Assembly (NCBI RefSeq): GCF_017726655.1
Contig: NZ_CP072308.1
Span: 2,678,001 to 2,742,000 of the forward strand
DNA length: 64,000 bases
DNA from: Agrobacterium tumefaciens
GTDB lineage: Bacteria; Pseudomonadota; Alphaproteobacteria; Rhizobiales; Rhizobiaceae
Direction of reading: 5' to 3'
In this document: piece by piece, positions 43,817-53,254 of the stretch
Numbering within the stretch: the stretch's first letter is position 1
How the letters are laid out: each line of letters opens with the position of its first letter
The notes under the pieces: generated by a model
What the model was told of the DNA's origin: nothing
What the model saw: only the letters and a program-made list of their open reading frames with translations
The model's database searches: none
Program-made: the position numbers and the translations under genes

Positions 43817-45286
43817 TCAAGCCTCCTCCAGCGAGAAGCGGGCAAGTTCCTGCTTTTCCCCTGATGTCTCGAGGAAAAACCGTGTCAGCAAATTCTTGGC
43901 CGTGAGTTGCCGATATTCGGCCGTCGCACGCCAGTCGGTCAACGGTGTAAAATCCTCGTCCAGCGCATCGCGCGCGGCATCGATTGTTTCCTGTGACCAG
44001 GCTTTACCGAGAAGCGCCGCCTCCAGATGCGCGGCCCGTTTCGGCGTGCCGGCCATGCCGCCAAAGGCGATGCGGATGTCTTCAACGACGCCCTCAGCAT
44101 CAAGCGTCAGATGGAAAGCCCCACACAGCGCAGAAATATCCTCGTCCCGGCGCTTGGAAATCTTGTAGACGGCGTAATGGCTTTCCGGCTTCTGGAACGG
44201 AATGAAAAGCTTTTCGACGAATTCGCCGCTCAGCCGGTCCTGCTTGCCGTAATCGATGAAATAGCTTTCCAGCGGCAGGCTGCGATTGCCGGACGGGGAG
44301 CGCAGGGTGAGCGTGGCCCCGAGCGCGATCAGTGCCGGTGGTGTGTCGCCGATGGGCGAGCCATTGGCGATGTTGCCGCCGATCGTGCCCATATTGCGCA
44401 CCTGCTCGCCGCCGAGACGGTCGAACAGCCGGGCAAGCGGCGGGAAATGCTCTGCAATGGTCTTGAACGCCTGGCTGTAGGTGACGCCTGCGCCGAGCGT
44501 GATGCCGTCTTCGCCCACGGTGACTGTTTGCAGATCCCCGAGATTGTTGATGAAGATGACGGGGTTCAGCGCCCGCATCTGCTTCGTCACCCACAGGCCG
44601 ACATCTGTGGAGCCGGCAACTATGGTGGCCTTCGGTTCGGCGGCGTAAATCTCCGTCAGGTCGGAAAGCGTCGCCGGAATAATCGTGCGATCCTCACCTC
44701 TGACGACGGTGATCGTCTCGTTTTCGCGGACGGCCCAGAGCCTTGCCATGATATCCGTGCGGTCGCGTTGCAGCGGGTCGAACAGCGCGCTCGGGCGTGC
44801 GGCAGCGATTTTTTCGGCGGCTTTCACGATCGGCTCGTAACCAGTGCATCGACAGAGATTGCCTTGCAGCGCCTTTTCGATATCGGCGCGGCCGGGGTTT
44901 TCGCTTGATATCCACAGGCCATAAAGCGACATGATGAAACCCGGCGTACAGAAGCCGCATTGCGAGCCGTGGAAATCCACCATGGCCTGCTGCACGGGGT
45001 GCAAGGTACCGTCGCGGGCGGCCAGATGCTCTACCGTGACGATATGGGTGCCATGCAGCGAGCCCAGAAAACGGATACAGGCATTGACGCTTTCGTACCG
45101 CAGAGAACCATCCAGCAGCCGTCCGACTAACACGGTGCATGCGCCGCAGTCGCCTTCCGCACAGCCTTCCTTGGTCCCGGTCAGCCGCTTGCTGATGCGG
45201 AGGTAATCGAGAAGCGTGTCGGTCGGTCCGAAACCCTTAAGCGAGATGGTTTCGCTGTTGAGGATGAAGCTGATCGCGTCTTTCAT
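43817..45286 (-). CDS. xdhA: Xanthine dehydrogenase small subunit (2Fe-2S and FAD)
   Basis: 489 residues. The plant-type ferredoxin domain has EGCAEGDCGACTVLVG; the second 2Fe-2S domain has QCGFCTPGFIMSLYGL and LCRCTGYEPIVKA. An FAD-binding domain follows (ATIVAGSTDVGLWVTKQ, GGNIANGSPIGDTPP). Electrons pass from the molybdenum centre of XdhB through these clusters to FAD and NAD+. First gene of the xdhABC operon. An inverted repeat lies 90-125 bases upstream. Confidence 0.95.
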   Translation of the reverse strand: MKDAISFILNSETISLKGFGPTDTLLDYLRISKRLTGTKEGCAEGDCGACTVLVGRLLDGSLRYESVNACIRFLGSLHGTHIVTVEHLAARDGTLHPVQQAMVDFHGSQCGFCTPGFIMSLYGLWISSENPGRADIEKALQGNLCRCTGYEPIVKAAEKIAAARPSALFDPLQRDRTDIMARLWAVRENETITVVRGEDRTIIPATLSDLTEIYAAEPKATIVAGSTDVGLWVTKQMRALNPVIFINNLGDLQTVTVGEDGITLGAGVTYSQAFKTIAEHFPPLARLFDRLGGEQVRNMGTIGGNIANGSPIGDTPPALIALGATLTLRSPSGNRSLPLESYFIDYGKQDRLSGEFVEKLFIPFQKPESHYAVYKISKRRDEDISALCGAFHLTLDAEGVVEDIRIAFGGMAGTPKRAAHLEAALLGKAWSQETIDAARDALDEDFTPLTDWRATAEYRQLTAKNLLTRFFLETSGEKQELARFSLEEA

Positions 45287-45373
45287 GCAATGCCCTGCCG
45301 TTTTGGCCGGCTGCCAACCCGGCTTCTTGTGATTATCCTGATGTATCTATGCACGCTAATGCGCACATATCGA

Positions 45374-45410
45374 TTTCCGTTTTCGAAATTCATTGTTTCC
45401 ATAACGGAAA
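45374..45410. promoter_or_regulatory. Inverted repeat upstream of xdhA
   Basis: TTTCCGTT (45374-45381) and AACGGAAA (45403-45410) are perfect inverted repeats 21 bases apart; the right part also forms TTTCC-ATAAC-GGAAA. The region is AT-rich and lies in the 137-base gap between the bdhA stop and the xdhA start. The TTTCC/GGAAA half-sites are reminiscent of IclR-family operators; function is inferred. Confidence 0.4.
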
Positions 45411-45423
45411 GAAAATCCGATAA

Positions 45424-46200
45424 TTATTGCGCCGTCCAGCCGCCATCCACGGAAATATGGGTGCCTGTTATGTTGCCCGCAGCGTCGCTTGCCAAGAAGA
45501 GCGCAGCGGCTGCCACGTCATCGATTGTGACGAACTGCTTGGTCGCCTGCAATTCCAGCATCACGTCGTTCTTGACCGCCTCTTCGCTGATGCCGCGCAC
45601 CTTGGCCATCTCAGGTATCTGTTTTTCCACCAGTGGCGTCAGCACATAACCCGGACAGATGGAGTTGACAGTGATGCCCGTCTGGGCAAGTTCGAGCGCC
45701 GCCGTCTTCGTCAGGCCCATGATGCCATGTTTGGCCGCCACATAGGCCGATTTAAAAGGCGAGGCGACAAGACCGTGGGCCGAGGAAATGTTGATGATGC
45801 GGCCTTTGCCGGCCTTCTTCATCAGCGGTATCGCAGCGCGCATCGTATGGAAGGAACTGGTCAGATTGATGGCGATGATCCAGTCCCATTTTTCCGTCGG
45901 GAATTCTTCGATGGGCGCGATGTGCTGGATGCCGGCATTGTTGATGAGCACATCCACCGAGCCGAGCTTTTCATGGGAGGAATTGATGAGGTCGGCAATT
46001 TCGTCCGGTTTCGTCATATCGGCGGGATGGTAAAGCACGCGCCCGCCACTTTCGGCTTCCAGCAGCAGGCGCAGTTTTTCGATTTCATCCTCGTCGCCGA
46101 AGCCGTTCAGCACGATATTGGCGCCCTCCCGCGCAAATTTCTGCGCGATGCCAAGGCCGATGCCGCTTGTGGAGCCTGTCACGATAACTGTCCGATGCAT
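45424..46200 (-). CDS. bdhA: 3-hydroxybutyrate dehydrogenase
   Basis: 258 residues of the short-chain dehydrogenase family. The NAD motif TVIVTGSTSGIGLGIA, NNAGIQHIAPIEEFP, the catalytic Ser of NISSAHGL, YVAAKHG with catalytic Tyr and Lys, and the ending SVDGGWTAQ fit bacterial 3-hydroxybutyrate dehydrogenases, including the QxT/QFVT region. It oxidises D-3-hydroxybutyrate to acetoacetate in polyhydroxybutyrate turnover. The ATG at 46200 has AAAGGGGACAGC just upstream; longer frames are not needed. Confidence 0.9.
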   Translation of the reverse strand: MHRTVIVTGSTSGIGLGIAQKFAREGANIVLNGFGDEDEIEKLRLLLEAESGGRVLYHPADMTKPDEIADLINSSHEKLGSVDVLINNAGIQHIAPIEEFPTEKWDWIIAINLTSSFHTMRAAIPLMKKAGKGRIINISSAHGLVASPFKSAYVAAKHGIMGLTKTAALELAQTGITVNSICPGYVLTPLVEKQIPEMAKVRGISEEAVKNDVMLELQATKQFVTIDDVAAAALFLASDAAGNITGTHISVDGGWTAQ

Positions 46201-46420
46201 GCTGTCCCCTTTTTGCATTACTTCGCACATATTTAAGTAGCCTATGCCCAAAGGGGGCAGGCTGGCAATCGCCATTTAGGATTGAGCGCGCAAGGCGGTT
46301 CGTGCGGGTGCGGCCATCGATTTTTTCGACGCGAAGCATCCAGATTTTGCGGCAGATGTTGCGTTTGTCTTCGAGCCTTTCCATGCCTATCTGTTTGGCA
46401 GGAAAACAGAGGTATCGATA

Positions 46421-47482
46421 ATGGAACTCGGTCTTTACACATTCGCGGATGTCAATCCCAATCCCGTCGATGGCCGTGGGCCGGAAGGCGCGCGCCGCCT
46501 GCGGGAACTGCTCGAGGAAATCGAACTTGCCGACCAGGTCGGACTCGATGTGTTCGGCCTGGGTGAACATCACCGCCCCGATTATGTCGTCTCCTCCCCG
46601 TCCACCGTGCTTGCGGCGGCCGCGGTCAAGACAAAGAACATCCGCCTGACGAGCGCGGTTTCGGTGCTGAGCTCCGATGATCCGGTGCGGGTATTCCAGC
46701 AGTTCTCGACCGTCGATCTTCTCTCGAACGGTCGTGCCGAGATCATGGCCGGGCGCGGTTCCTTCATCGAGTCCTACCCGCTCTTCGGTTACGATCTCGA
46801 AGATTACGGCGTTCTCTTTGCCGAAAAGCTCGATCTGCTGCTGGCGTTGCGGGAGCAGGAAATCGTCACCTGGTCCGGGACCAAACATCCGGCGATCAAT
46901 GGTCGTGGCGTTTATCCGCGTCCGTTGCAGGAGCGTCTGCCGGTGTGGATCGCGGTGGGCGGCACGCCGCAATCGGTGGCGCGCGCCGGCGCCATGGGCC
47001 TGCCGGTGGCTCTTGCCATCATCGGCGGCGAATATCGCCGGTTTGCGCCGCTGTTCGATCTCTACCATGAGGCAGCACGCCGGGCGGGGCAGGAAAAGAT
47101 GAAACTGCGCACCAGCATCAACGTCCACGGCTTCATCGCCGACACCACCGACAAGGCGGCGGACCAGTTTTACGGGCCGCAGGCCGAAGTGATGAACCGC
47201 ATCGGCCGCGAGCGCGGCTGGGGACCGACAAACCGGGCGCATTTCGATGCGGCGCGCGGACCGGAGGGCAATCTCTTCCTCGGCGAACCGGAACTGGTGG
47301 CGGAAAAGATCATCAAGGCGCATGGCGTCTTCAGGAATGATCGCTTCCTGTTGCAGATGGCCATCGGTCTGATGCCGCATGACCAGATCATGCGCGGCAT
47401 CGAGCTTTATGGTACGAAAGTCGCTCCAATCGTCAGAAAAGAATTGACGGGGCGCGCCGATCCGGTGAAAGCGACGGCCTGA
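46421..47482 (+). CDS. Luciferase-like (LLM class) flavin-dependent oxidoreductase
   Basis: 353 residues. [18 protein letters not shown], the central [34 protein letters not shown] and [20 protein letters not shown] match the bacterial luciferase-like monooxygenase fold. The cofactor is FMNH2 or F420-like flavin; substrate unknown. It is divergent from bdhA across 220 bases and is followed 54 bases later by map. GAGG lies about nine bases before the start. Confidence 0.87.
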   Translation: MELGLYTFADVNPNPVDGRGPEGARRLRELLEEIELADQVGLDVFGLGEHHRPDYVVSSPSTVLAAAAVKTKNIRLTSAVSVLSSDDPVRVFQQFSTVDLLSNGRAEIMAGRGSFIESYPLFGYDLEDYGVLFAEKLDLLLALREQEIVTWSGTKHPAINGRGVYPRPLQERLPVWIAVGGTPQSVARAGAMGLPVALAIIGGEYRRFAPLFDLYHEAARRAGQEKMKLRTSINVHGFIADTTDKAADQFYGPQAEVMNRIGRERGWGPTNRAHFDAARGPEGNLFLGEPELVAEKIIKAHGVFRNDRFLLQMAIGLMPHDQIMRGIELYGTKVAPIVRKELTGRADPVKATA

Positions 47483-47536
47483 TGATTACCAGGGCGGGCG
47501 TTTTCAGACCCGCCATGCAGAATAACGGACAGAGAT

Positions 47537-48289
47537 ATGGTCATTTCCACCGACGAAGAACTGGATCTGCTGAAGGATATCGGCCGTTTGTGCGCCGTTG
47601 CCATGCAGACCATGGCGGACGCGCTGGAACCGGGCATCACCACGGCCGAGCTGGATGCAATCGGCCGCAAGGTGCTGGAGGATAACGGCGCGCAGTCGGC
47701 TCCGGAATTCTGCTACAAATTTCCCGGTGCGACCTGCATCAGCGTCAACGAGGAAGTGGCCCACGGTATTCCGGGGCCTCGCATCATCAAGGCGGGCGAT
47801 CTCGTCAATATTGATGTCTCGGCGGTGAAGAACGGCTTCTTCGGCGACACGGGTTCGTCTTTTGCCGTGCCGCCTGTCAGAAAGGAAATCGAGCGCCTGT
47901 GCCGCGATGGCAAGCGCGCCATGTGGACAGGCTTGCAGCAGGTGAAAACCGGCAGGCCTTTTGCCGATATCGGCAACGCGATCGGTGCTTTTGCCAAAAA
48001 GAACCGCTACACGCTGATCACCAATCTCGCCAGCCACGGCATTGGCCGTTCGCTGCATGAGGAGCCGAAGGAACTGGCGACCTGGCCGGACAAGGACGAG
48101 CGCCGCATCATGCAGGAAGGCATGGTGTTCACTGTCGAGCCATTTCTTTCGACGGGCGCTTACTGGGCGGAAGATGGCGATGATGATCCGTGGACGCTCT
48201 ACAGCGATCCGAGTGCGCCGACGGTGCAGTATGAACACACCGTGGTTGCGACCAAGAACGGGCCTCTGGTGCTGACGCTCGCGGAGTGA
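47537..48289 (+). CDS. map: Type I methionine aminopeptidase
   Basis: 250 residues. The metal ligands are recognisable in VNIDVSAVKNGFFGDTGSSF (two Asp), in SHGIGRSLHEEP (His) and in VFTVEPFLSTG plus VQYEHTVVATKNGP (two Glu). It removes N-terminal methionine from new proteins. Since most bacteria need one map gene and this region is not the usual rpsB or adk neighbourhood, this may be a second, accessory copy. The ATG has ACAGAGAT upstream. A RIME repeat follows. Confidence 0.9.
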   Translation: MVISTDEELDLLKDIGRLCAVAMQTMADALEPGITTAELDAIGRKVLEDNGAQSAPEFCYKFPGATCISVNEEVAHGIPGPRIIKAGDLVNIDVSAVKNGFFGDTGSSFAVPPVRKEIERLCRDGKRAMWTGLQQVKTGRPFADIGNAIGAFAKKNRYTLITNLASHGIGRSLHEEPKELATWPDKDERRIMQEGMVFTVEPFLSTGAYWAEDGDDDPWTLYSDPSAPTVQYEHTVVATKNGPLVLTLAE

Positions 48290-48350
48290 CAGCTACACCT
48301 GCCTCCGTCACCCTTAATCCTGACGTCGGAGCGAGCGGCTACCGCTTGTT

Positions 48351-48470
48351 TCTTCTCCCACCGGGGAGAAGTCCGCGGCAGCGGGATGAGGGGGCGAGCT
48401 CTCCGAAGTCCGACAACGTTCCCCCTCATCCGACCCTTCGGGCCACCTTCTCCCCCTCGGGGAGAAGAAT
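48351..48470. repeat. RIME-type intergenic repeat, copy 4
   Basis: CTTCTCCCACCGGGGAGAAG, GCGGGATGAGGGGGCGAG, then CCCCCTCATCCGACCCTTCG and CCTTCTCCCCCTCGGGGAG. Same architecture as the other copies; it fills most of the 295-base gap between map and the MFS gene. Confidence 0.8.
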
Positions 48471-48584
48471 ACACGGCACCCTCGGAGCGCACCGACGCTC
48501 CCCGTGTGACAGATAAAGACCGCTTATAACGCCGATCAAAATAACTCGCTTGTCCCTTATCCGCCTCGTTGCGATAAGCCAAAC

Positions 48585-49775
48585 ATGAGCATCGACAAGC
48601 CACTTTCCGCCAGACATCTGACCGCGCTCGGCCTTGCCGGGGCTCTCATGATGGCATCCGCCATGGGTTTCGGCCGTTTTTCCTTTACCCCCATCCTGCC
48701 CGGCATGATGGCGGATGTGCCGCTTTCGGCGGGGGATGCGGGATTTGTCGCGGCTGGAAATTTCGCCGGTTATCTCGCAGGTGCTGTTCTTGCCGCCTCT
48801 TCCTGGGGATCGGGACGGGAGCGGCTGGTTGCCCTTTGCGGCCTGTTTTCCACCGCTGTGCTGCTGCTTGCCATGGCCGCCTTCAACTCGGTTGCTGCCT
48901 TCACCGTCATCCGGTTTCTGGCGGGCGTCGCCAGCGCGACGACCATGATCTTCACCTCTCAGATCGTCATCGGCCATGCCGCGAAAGCCGGTAGGGACAG
49001 TGTGCAGGCGCTGCACTACGGCGGCGTGGGCGCCGGTATCGCGATTTCCTCGCTGGCGGTCTATCTGATCGGCGTCATTTTTGACGGGGGCGGGTCTTCG
49101 TGGAGGGAGGAGTGGTTCGCCGGGGCCGTCTTTTCCTTCGTTACATTTCTTCTCGTCTTCCGGGTGCTGCCCGCAGGCCCGCCACGGCATGCGTCTTCAG
49201 CGGCGGAGCCGCCGCTCAACTGGACGCGGCCGCTGTTTCTGACGACGCTGGCCTATGGGCTTTTCGGTTTTGGTTATGTCATCACCGCCACCTTCATCGT
49301 GGCGATTGCGCGCATGGCGGCCGCAGGCGCTTTCGTGGAGTTTCTGGCATGGTTCATTACCGGCTGTGCCGCTGCCGTTTCGCTCTTTCTCTGGAAACCG
49401 GTGCTGAAATCGCAGGGGGTGAAGCGGGCTTTCGTGATCGTTCTCGCCGTTGAGGCCGTGGGTGTCTTCGCCTCGGTCATGCTGCCGCCTGTCATCGGCG
49501 TGCTCGCCGGCGGCCTGCTTCTCGGGCTGACCTTCATGGTCATCACCGCCTATGGCCTGCAGCTCGGCCGTGAATTTGCCGGCCCGAGCCCGCGTCGCGC
49601 CTTTGCGCTGATGACGGCGGCTTTCGGCACCGGCCAGATTGTCGGGCCACTCGCCGCCGGCTGGATTGCCGAGGTGACGGGCAGTTTCACCGCACCCAGC
49701 ATTCTCGCTTCCGCCATGCTTGTCGTCAGTATTCTGCTGATGCTGCCGGTGCTTAAGCGCGACCGGCCGTCTTGA
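48585..49775 (+). CDS. MFS transporter, YbfB/YjiJ type
   Basis: 396 residues with twelve predicted membrane helices. LMMASAMGFGRFSFTPILPGMM at the start and GNFAGYLAGAVLAASSWGSG are typical of the YbfB/YjiJ group of major facilitator proteins. Substrate unknown; probably an exporter. No regulator or enzyme gene is attached to it. Confidence 0.85.
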   Translation: MSIDKPLSARHLTALGLAGALMMASAMGFGRFSFTPILPGMMADVPLSAGDAGFVAAGNFAGYLAGAVLAASSWGSGRERLVALCGLFSTAVLLLAMAAFNSVAAFTVIRFLAGVASATTMIFTSQIVIGHAAKAGRDSVQALHYGGVGAGIAISSLAVYLIGVIFDGGGSSWREEWFAGAVFSFVTFLLVFRVLPAGPPRHASSAAEPPLNWTRPLFLTTLAYGLFGFGYVITATFIVAIARMAAAGAFVEFLAWFITGCAAAVSLFLWKPVLKSQGVKRAFVIVLAVEAVGVFASVMLPPVIGVLAGGLLLGLTFMVITAYGLQLGREFAGPSPRRAFALMTAAFGTGQIVGPLAAGWIAEVTGSFTAPSILASAMLVVSILLMLPVLKRDRPS

Positions 49776-49941
49776 ACGACGCCCATTTCCAGGTTTTTAG
49801 GACATTCACCAGCTATCCGCGCCTTACATCTTGTTAAGGTCCGCGCTTCTCCGTTGCTGTGCACAAATTTCTGCCCTAGGTTCGGGCCATCTAGTGCTTC
49901 GCCAATAATGGCTGATTTCAAACGCGCGTGAGTCCAACAAC

Positions 49942-51210
49942 GTGTTTCATTCCTTCTTTCCCAAACCGAAAATCTTCTTCACGTCGGCCATTATCTGGGC
50001 TTTTTTCGCCATTCTCGGATGGTACTTCATCGTTGAAGGGTTAGGCCGGTCTTGGGGCTATGTAATGCCTGAACAGGAACCCTACGATCTCAGCTACTTC
50101 CTGGTCCCGGCTAACCTGTTCTTTTACGCCTATCTCGCATTGTGCCTGGCGGCGTTCGGCGGCGTGTGGACCGTTATCGCCAAGGATCATCCCTGGAAAT
50201 ACTGGTCCGTCTGGGGATCGTTGCTGATTATCGCAGTGACCTATTTCGGCGTTCAGATTTCGGTCGTTATCAACAATTTCCGCCGGCCTTTCGGTGACCT
50301 TCTGCAAAACGCGCTTTCGAAACAGCCGGGTATTGAAGTCTGGGATTTCTACAGTCTCCAAATCGTCTTTGCCAAGATCGCCTTTCTCAGCATGGCCGTT
50401 TCGATTCTCACGGATTTCTTCACCAGCCATTATATCTTCCGCTGGCGCACCGCGATGAACGACTTCTACATGTCCAAGTGGGAAAAGCTGCGCCACATCG
50501 AAGGTGCTTCCCAGCGTGTTCAGGAAGATACGATGCGGTTTTCCTCGACGCTTGAGGCATTGGGCATCACCCTGATCAATTCTGTGATGACACTCGTTGT
50601 TTTCCTGCCGATCCTGTTTGCGCTGTCTTCCTATGTCTCGGAACTGCCGATCATTGGCGAATTGCCGCATGCACTGTTCTGGCTGGCGATCGTCTGGTCC
50701 ATATTCGGGACGGTGCTGCTGGCGACGGTCGGTATCAAGCTGCCCGGCCTGAACTTCCGCAACCAGCGTGTGGAAGCCGCCTATCGTAAGGAACTGGTCT
50801 ATGGCGAGGATCACGCCGACCGCGCCCAGCCGCCGACAGTGAAGGAGCTCTATTCCAATGTGCGGAAGAACTATTTCCGCATGTATTGGCACTATCTCTA
50901 TTTCAACGTGGCGCGGTATTTCTACATTCAGGCCGATGCGGTGTTCCTGCTCCTGATGCTGGTTCCCACCATTGTGGCCGGCAAGATCACCTATGGTATC
51001 TATCAGCAAATAGCCACGGCCTTCGGTCAGGTCAGCAATTCGTTCCAGTATCTCGTCAATTCCTGGACGACGATCATCGAACTGCTTTCCATCCACAAGC
51101 GTCTTGTAGCTTTTGAAGCGGCAATCGACGACAAGCCGCTGCCGGACATTGATGAACGCTATTTGCAGCGGGAAGCGGAAGCCGGCGAACTGGCGGCGAA
51201 CAAGCCCTGA
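49942..51210 (+). CDS. bacA: BacA/SbmA-type peptide transporter
   Basis: 422 residues. The N-terminal HSFFPKPKIFFTSAIIWAFFAILGW, central FRWRTAMNDFYMSKWEKLRHIEGASQRVQEDTMRF and FSSTLEALGITLINSVMTL are characteristic of SbmA/BacA. Seven to eight membrane helices; works as a proton-driven dimeric importer of peptides, and in rhizobia it protects against host antimicrobial peptides during symbiosis or chronic infection. The start is a GTG at 49942, with only a weak ribosome binding site. A REP-like repeat follows. Confidence 0.92.
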   Translation: MFHSFFPKPKIFFTSAIIWAFFAILGWYFIVEGLGRSWGYVMPEQEPYDLSYFLVPANLFFYAYLALCLAAFGGVWTVIAKDHPWKYWSVWGSLLIIAVTYFGVQISVVINNFRRPFGDLLQNALSKQPGIEVWDFYSLQIVFAKIAFLSMAVSILTDFFTSHYIFRWRTAMNDFYMSKWEKLRHIEGASQRVQEDTMRFSSTLEALGITLINSVMTLVVFLPILFALSSYVSELPIIGELPHALFWLAIVWSIFGTVLLATVGIKLPGLNFRNQRVEAAYRKELVYGEDHADRAQPPTVKELYSNVRKNYFRMYWHYLYFNVARYFYIQADAVFLLLMLVPTIVAGKITYGIYQQIATAFGQVSNSFQYLVNSWTTIIELLSIHKRLVAFEAAIDDKPLPDIDERYLQREAEAGELAANKP

Positions 51211-51229
51211 TGGAAAAGGCACCCGCCAC

Positions 51230-51335
51230 CCCGGAGCAGATCCGGGGCTCAGTGCGATCAAGAACTTGATCGCGAAGAACCTTTCACGGCGCAGACGCGC
51301 CGTCGCTGGATGCCGGGTCAAGCCCGGCATGACGG
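51230..51335. repeat. Palindromic intergenic repeat (REP-like), copy C
   Basis: GGCGCAGACGCGCCG, CGCTGGATGCCGGG and CCCGGCATGACGG occur in the same order as in copies A and B, here preceded by a GCGATCAAGAACTTGATCGC palindrome. Between the convergent bacA and polysaccharide deacetylase genes. Confidence 0.65.
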
Positions 51336-51380
51336 CCGTGGGTGCTTGACCTTTGCCGCAAACCGGAGAGTATGAGGAAT

Positions 51381-52364
51381 TTACCCTTCGGTCTTCAGCT
51401 TCCTGCGCGCCTCGATCATCGGCATCACCTCGGCATAGCTGACACAGGCAACATCGTCCTTCTGGCAGACCTCGCGCAGCAGCCGCTCATAGGCGTTCCA
51501 ATAGGCGCCGCCATTCATCTTCACGAAGTGAAAGCCCATCTGCAGGGGAATGCGTTCGCCATTATATTGCCGGTCGAAAGCGTTGCGGAAGGCGGTATAG
51601 GCGCGCTCCTCGAATTCTTTCGCGCGATCCGGCGTTTCGACGCCGATGGAGTGGCGGATGAAGAGGTTGTAATCCATGGCGATAATGGGGCGGTTGCCCG
51701 GACCTTCCGGAATGAGCGGCAGGCCGAAATGCTGGATGCCATCACGCTCCACCGGCCATTCCGGTCCCTTGGTAATGCTGGTGGCGTCATAAACGAAACG
51801 GTGCTTTTTCTGCGCTGTCGTAAGCGCCGAGCCCTGCGAGAGATAGGGCGCACGAAAACCGTTGATCCTCTTCACCATCTCGCGCCAGCCTTCGGGCTCC
51901 TCGCCCTTCTTGCCGATCATTTGCCAAGCGTTTTCCAGCGTGCTGGTGAAGGTGGTGAATTCGCCGTCCCATTGGTCGGCGGTCCACTGTCCGCCATCGA
52001 AATGGCCGCAGGTGTGGTTGGCAATCTCGTGGCCTTCGCGATGAGCGGCCCAGATGTTTCTAAGCCTCGCCTCCACCTCTTCTGGTGATTGGCCGAAGCC
52101 GACATTGGAGCGGCCGGCCTTCTGGCCTGGTCCCTGATAGGTCTTGGCGCTGGTCTTGCGATCCATCACCAGCGTACAGGCGAGGAAATAGGTGAAATGC
52201 GCGCCGACTTCTTTCGCCGTCGCGCGGCTTCTTTCCCACAGCGTATTGTCGCCCGCACCGTCGAAGGAGACGATGACGAGCTGCTTCGGCTTCTGCACCT
52301 CTTGCGCAAAAGCGGGAAGGGCGCCGAGAAGCGACAGGGAAAAGGCGGCAAGTGGGCGAAACAT
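51381..52364 (-). CDS. Secreted polysaccharide deacetylase (NodB-homology) family protein
   Basis: 327 residues. A signal peptide (MFRPLAAFSLSLLGALPAFA) is followed by a NodB-type barrel with QLVIVSFDGAGDNTLWE at motif 1 and GHEIANHTCGHFDGGQW at the metal-binding H-x3-H motif. Loops are long for the family. Expected to act on a periplasmic or cell-wall carbohydrate. Convergent with bacA and divergent from nnrU. Confidence 0.82.
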   Translation of the reverse strand: MFRPLAAFSLSLLGALPAFAQEVQKPKQLVIVSFDGAGDNTLWERSRATAKEVGAHFTYFLACTLVMDRKTSAKTYQGPGQKAGRSNVGFGQSPEEVEARLRNIWAAHREGHEIANHTCGHFDGGQWTADQWDGEFTTFTSTLENAWQMIGKKGEEPEGWREMVKRINGFRAPYLSQGSALTTAQKKHRFVYDATSITKGPEWPVERDGIQHFGLPLIPEGPGNRPIIAMDYNLFIRHSIGVETPDRAKEFEERAYTAFRNAFDRQYNGERIPLQMGFHFVKMNGGAYWNAYERLLREVCQKDDVACVSYAEVMPMIEARRKLKTEG

Positions 52365-52514
52365 CAGTCATCCGTCATATGAAACACCGTGGCCTTTTGC
52401 GGGCGGAATGAGGCGAAGCTTTGAAGTGGCTGGCGTTTTCATGACTTTCAGCCTAATTCCTGTTCTTGACGGCGGTATTTGAACCGCTTCGTTCCACTTC
52501 GGGGGCCGTGTTCC

Positions 52515-53099
52515 ATGCTTTTTCTCGCACTCTGTCTCGTCTTGTTCCTGCTCACCCATCTTCTGAAGGTAATCGCGCCGCAGTTTCGCGCGCGCATGAT
52601 TGCGGCGATGGGCGAGGGGCCGTTCAAGGGCGTGTATTCCGTCGTCAGCCTCGTCACACTCGGCCTTGTCATCTACGCTTTCGGCGAAGCGCGGCAGGAA
52701 ACCGGGATGGTGTGGTATCCGCCCGTCTTCATGAGCCACATCGCCGTGACCCTGATGCTATTGGCGATGATCTGTCTGGTCGCCAGCCTTATCCCGGCTG
52801 GCCATATTGCAACGAAGACCAAACATCCGCTCATTCTGGCCGTCAAAATCTGGGCGCTTGCGCATCTTCTCGCCAATGGCGAAGCGTCTTCCATCCTGCT
52901 TTTCGTGGCATTCCTCGCCTGGGGCGTGGTGATGCGGATTTCGCTGAAGCTCCGGGAACGGGCGGGCGAAAAAGTCGTGCGGGACTTCGTTTCAAGCCGC
53001 TATGATTTGGTCGCCGTTGTGGGTGGCATCGTTCTCTGGGGCGCCTTCATCCTGAAACTGCACGAATGGTTGATCGGCGTTCAGCCTATCGCCATGTAG
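52515..53099 (+). CDS. nnrU: NnrU family membrane protein
   Basis: 194 residues with about six membrane helices. FLLTHLLKVIAPQFRARMIA at the start and VKIWALAHLLANGEASSILLF in the middle match the NnrU family, related to MnmU/NnrU proteins linked to nitrite and nitric oxide metabolism and to 15-cis-zeta-carotene isomerase. No denitrification gene is nearby. The ATG at 52515 follows a GGGGGCC; an in-frame ATG at 52479 also exists. Confidence 0.83.
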   Translation: MLFLALCLVLFLLTHLLKVIAPQFRARMIAAMGEGPFKGVYSVVSLVTLGLVIYAFGEARQETGMVWYPPVFMSHIAVTLMLLAMICLVASLIPAGHIATKTKHPLILAVKIWALAHLLANGEASSILLFVAFLAWGVVMRISLKLRERAGEKVVRDFVSSRYDLVAVVGGIVLWGAFILKLHEWLIGVQPIAM

Positions 53100-53254
53100 G
53101 AAATCGACGTTTCCCCCTTACATATCAGGCAAAATAGGCTAGAAGGCCGACCATGACCCCGGTTGGCTTTCTTTTGCCGATCCGGGTAAGCGGCTTGGTA
53201 TGTCCGCGGACGGATGGATCGGGAACGATCTCCGCGCGGGTAACGGAGAATTTG

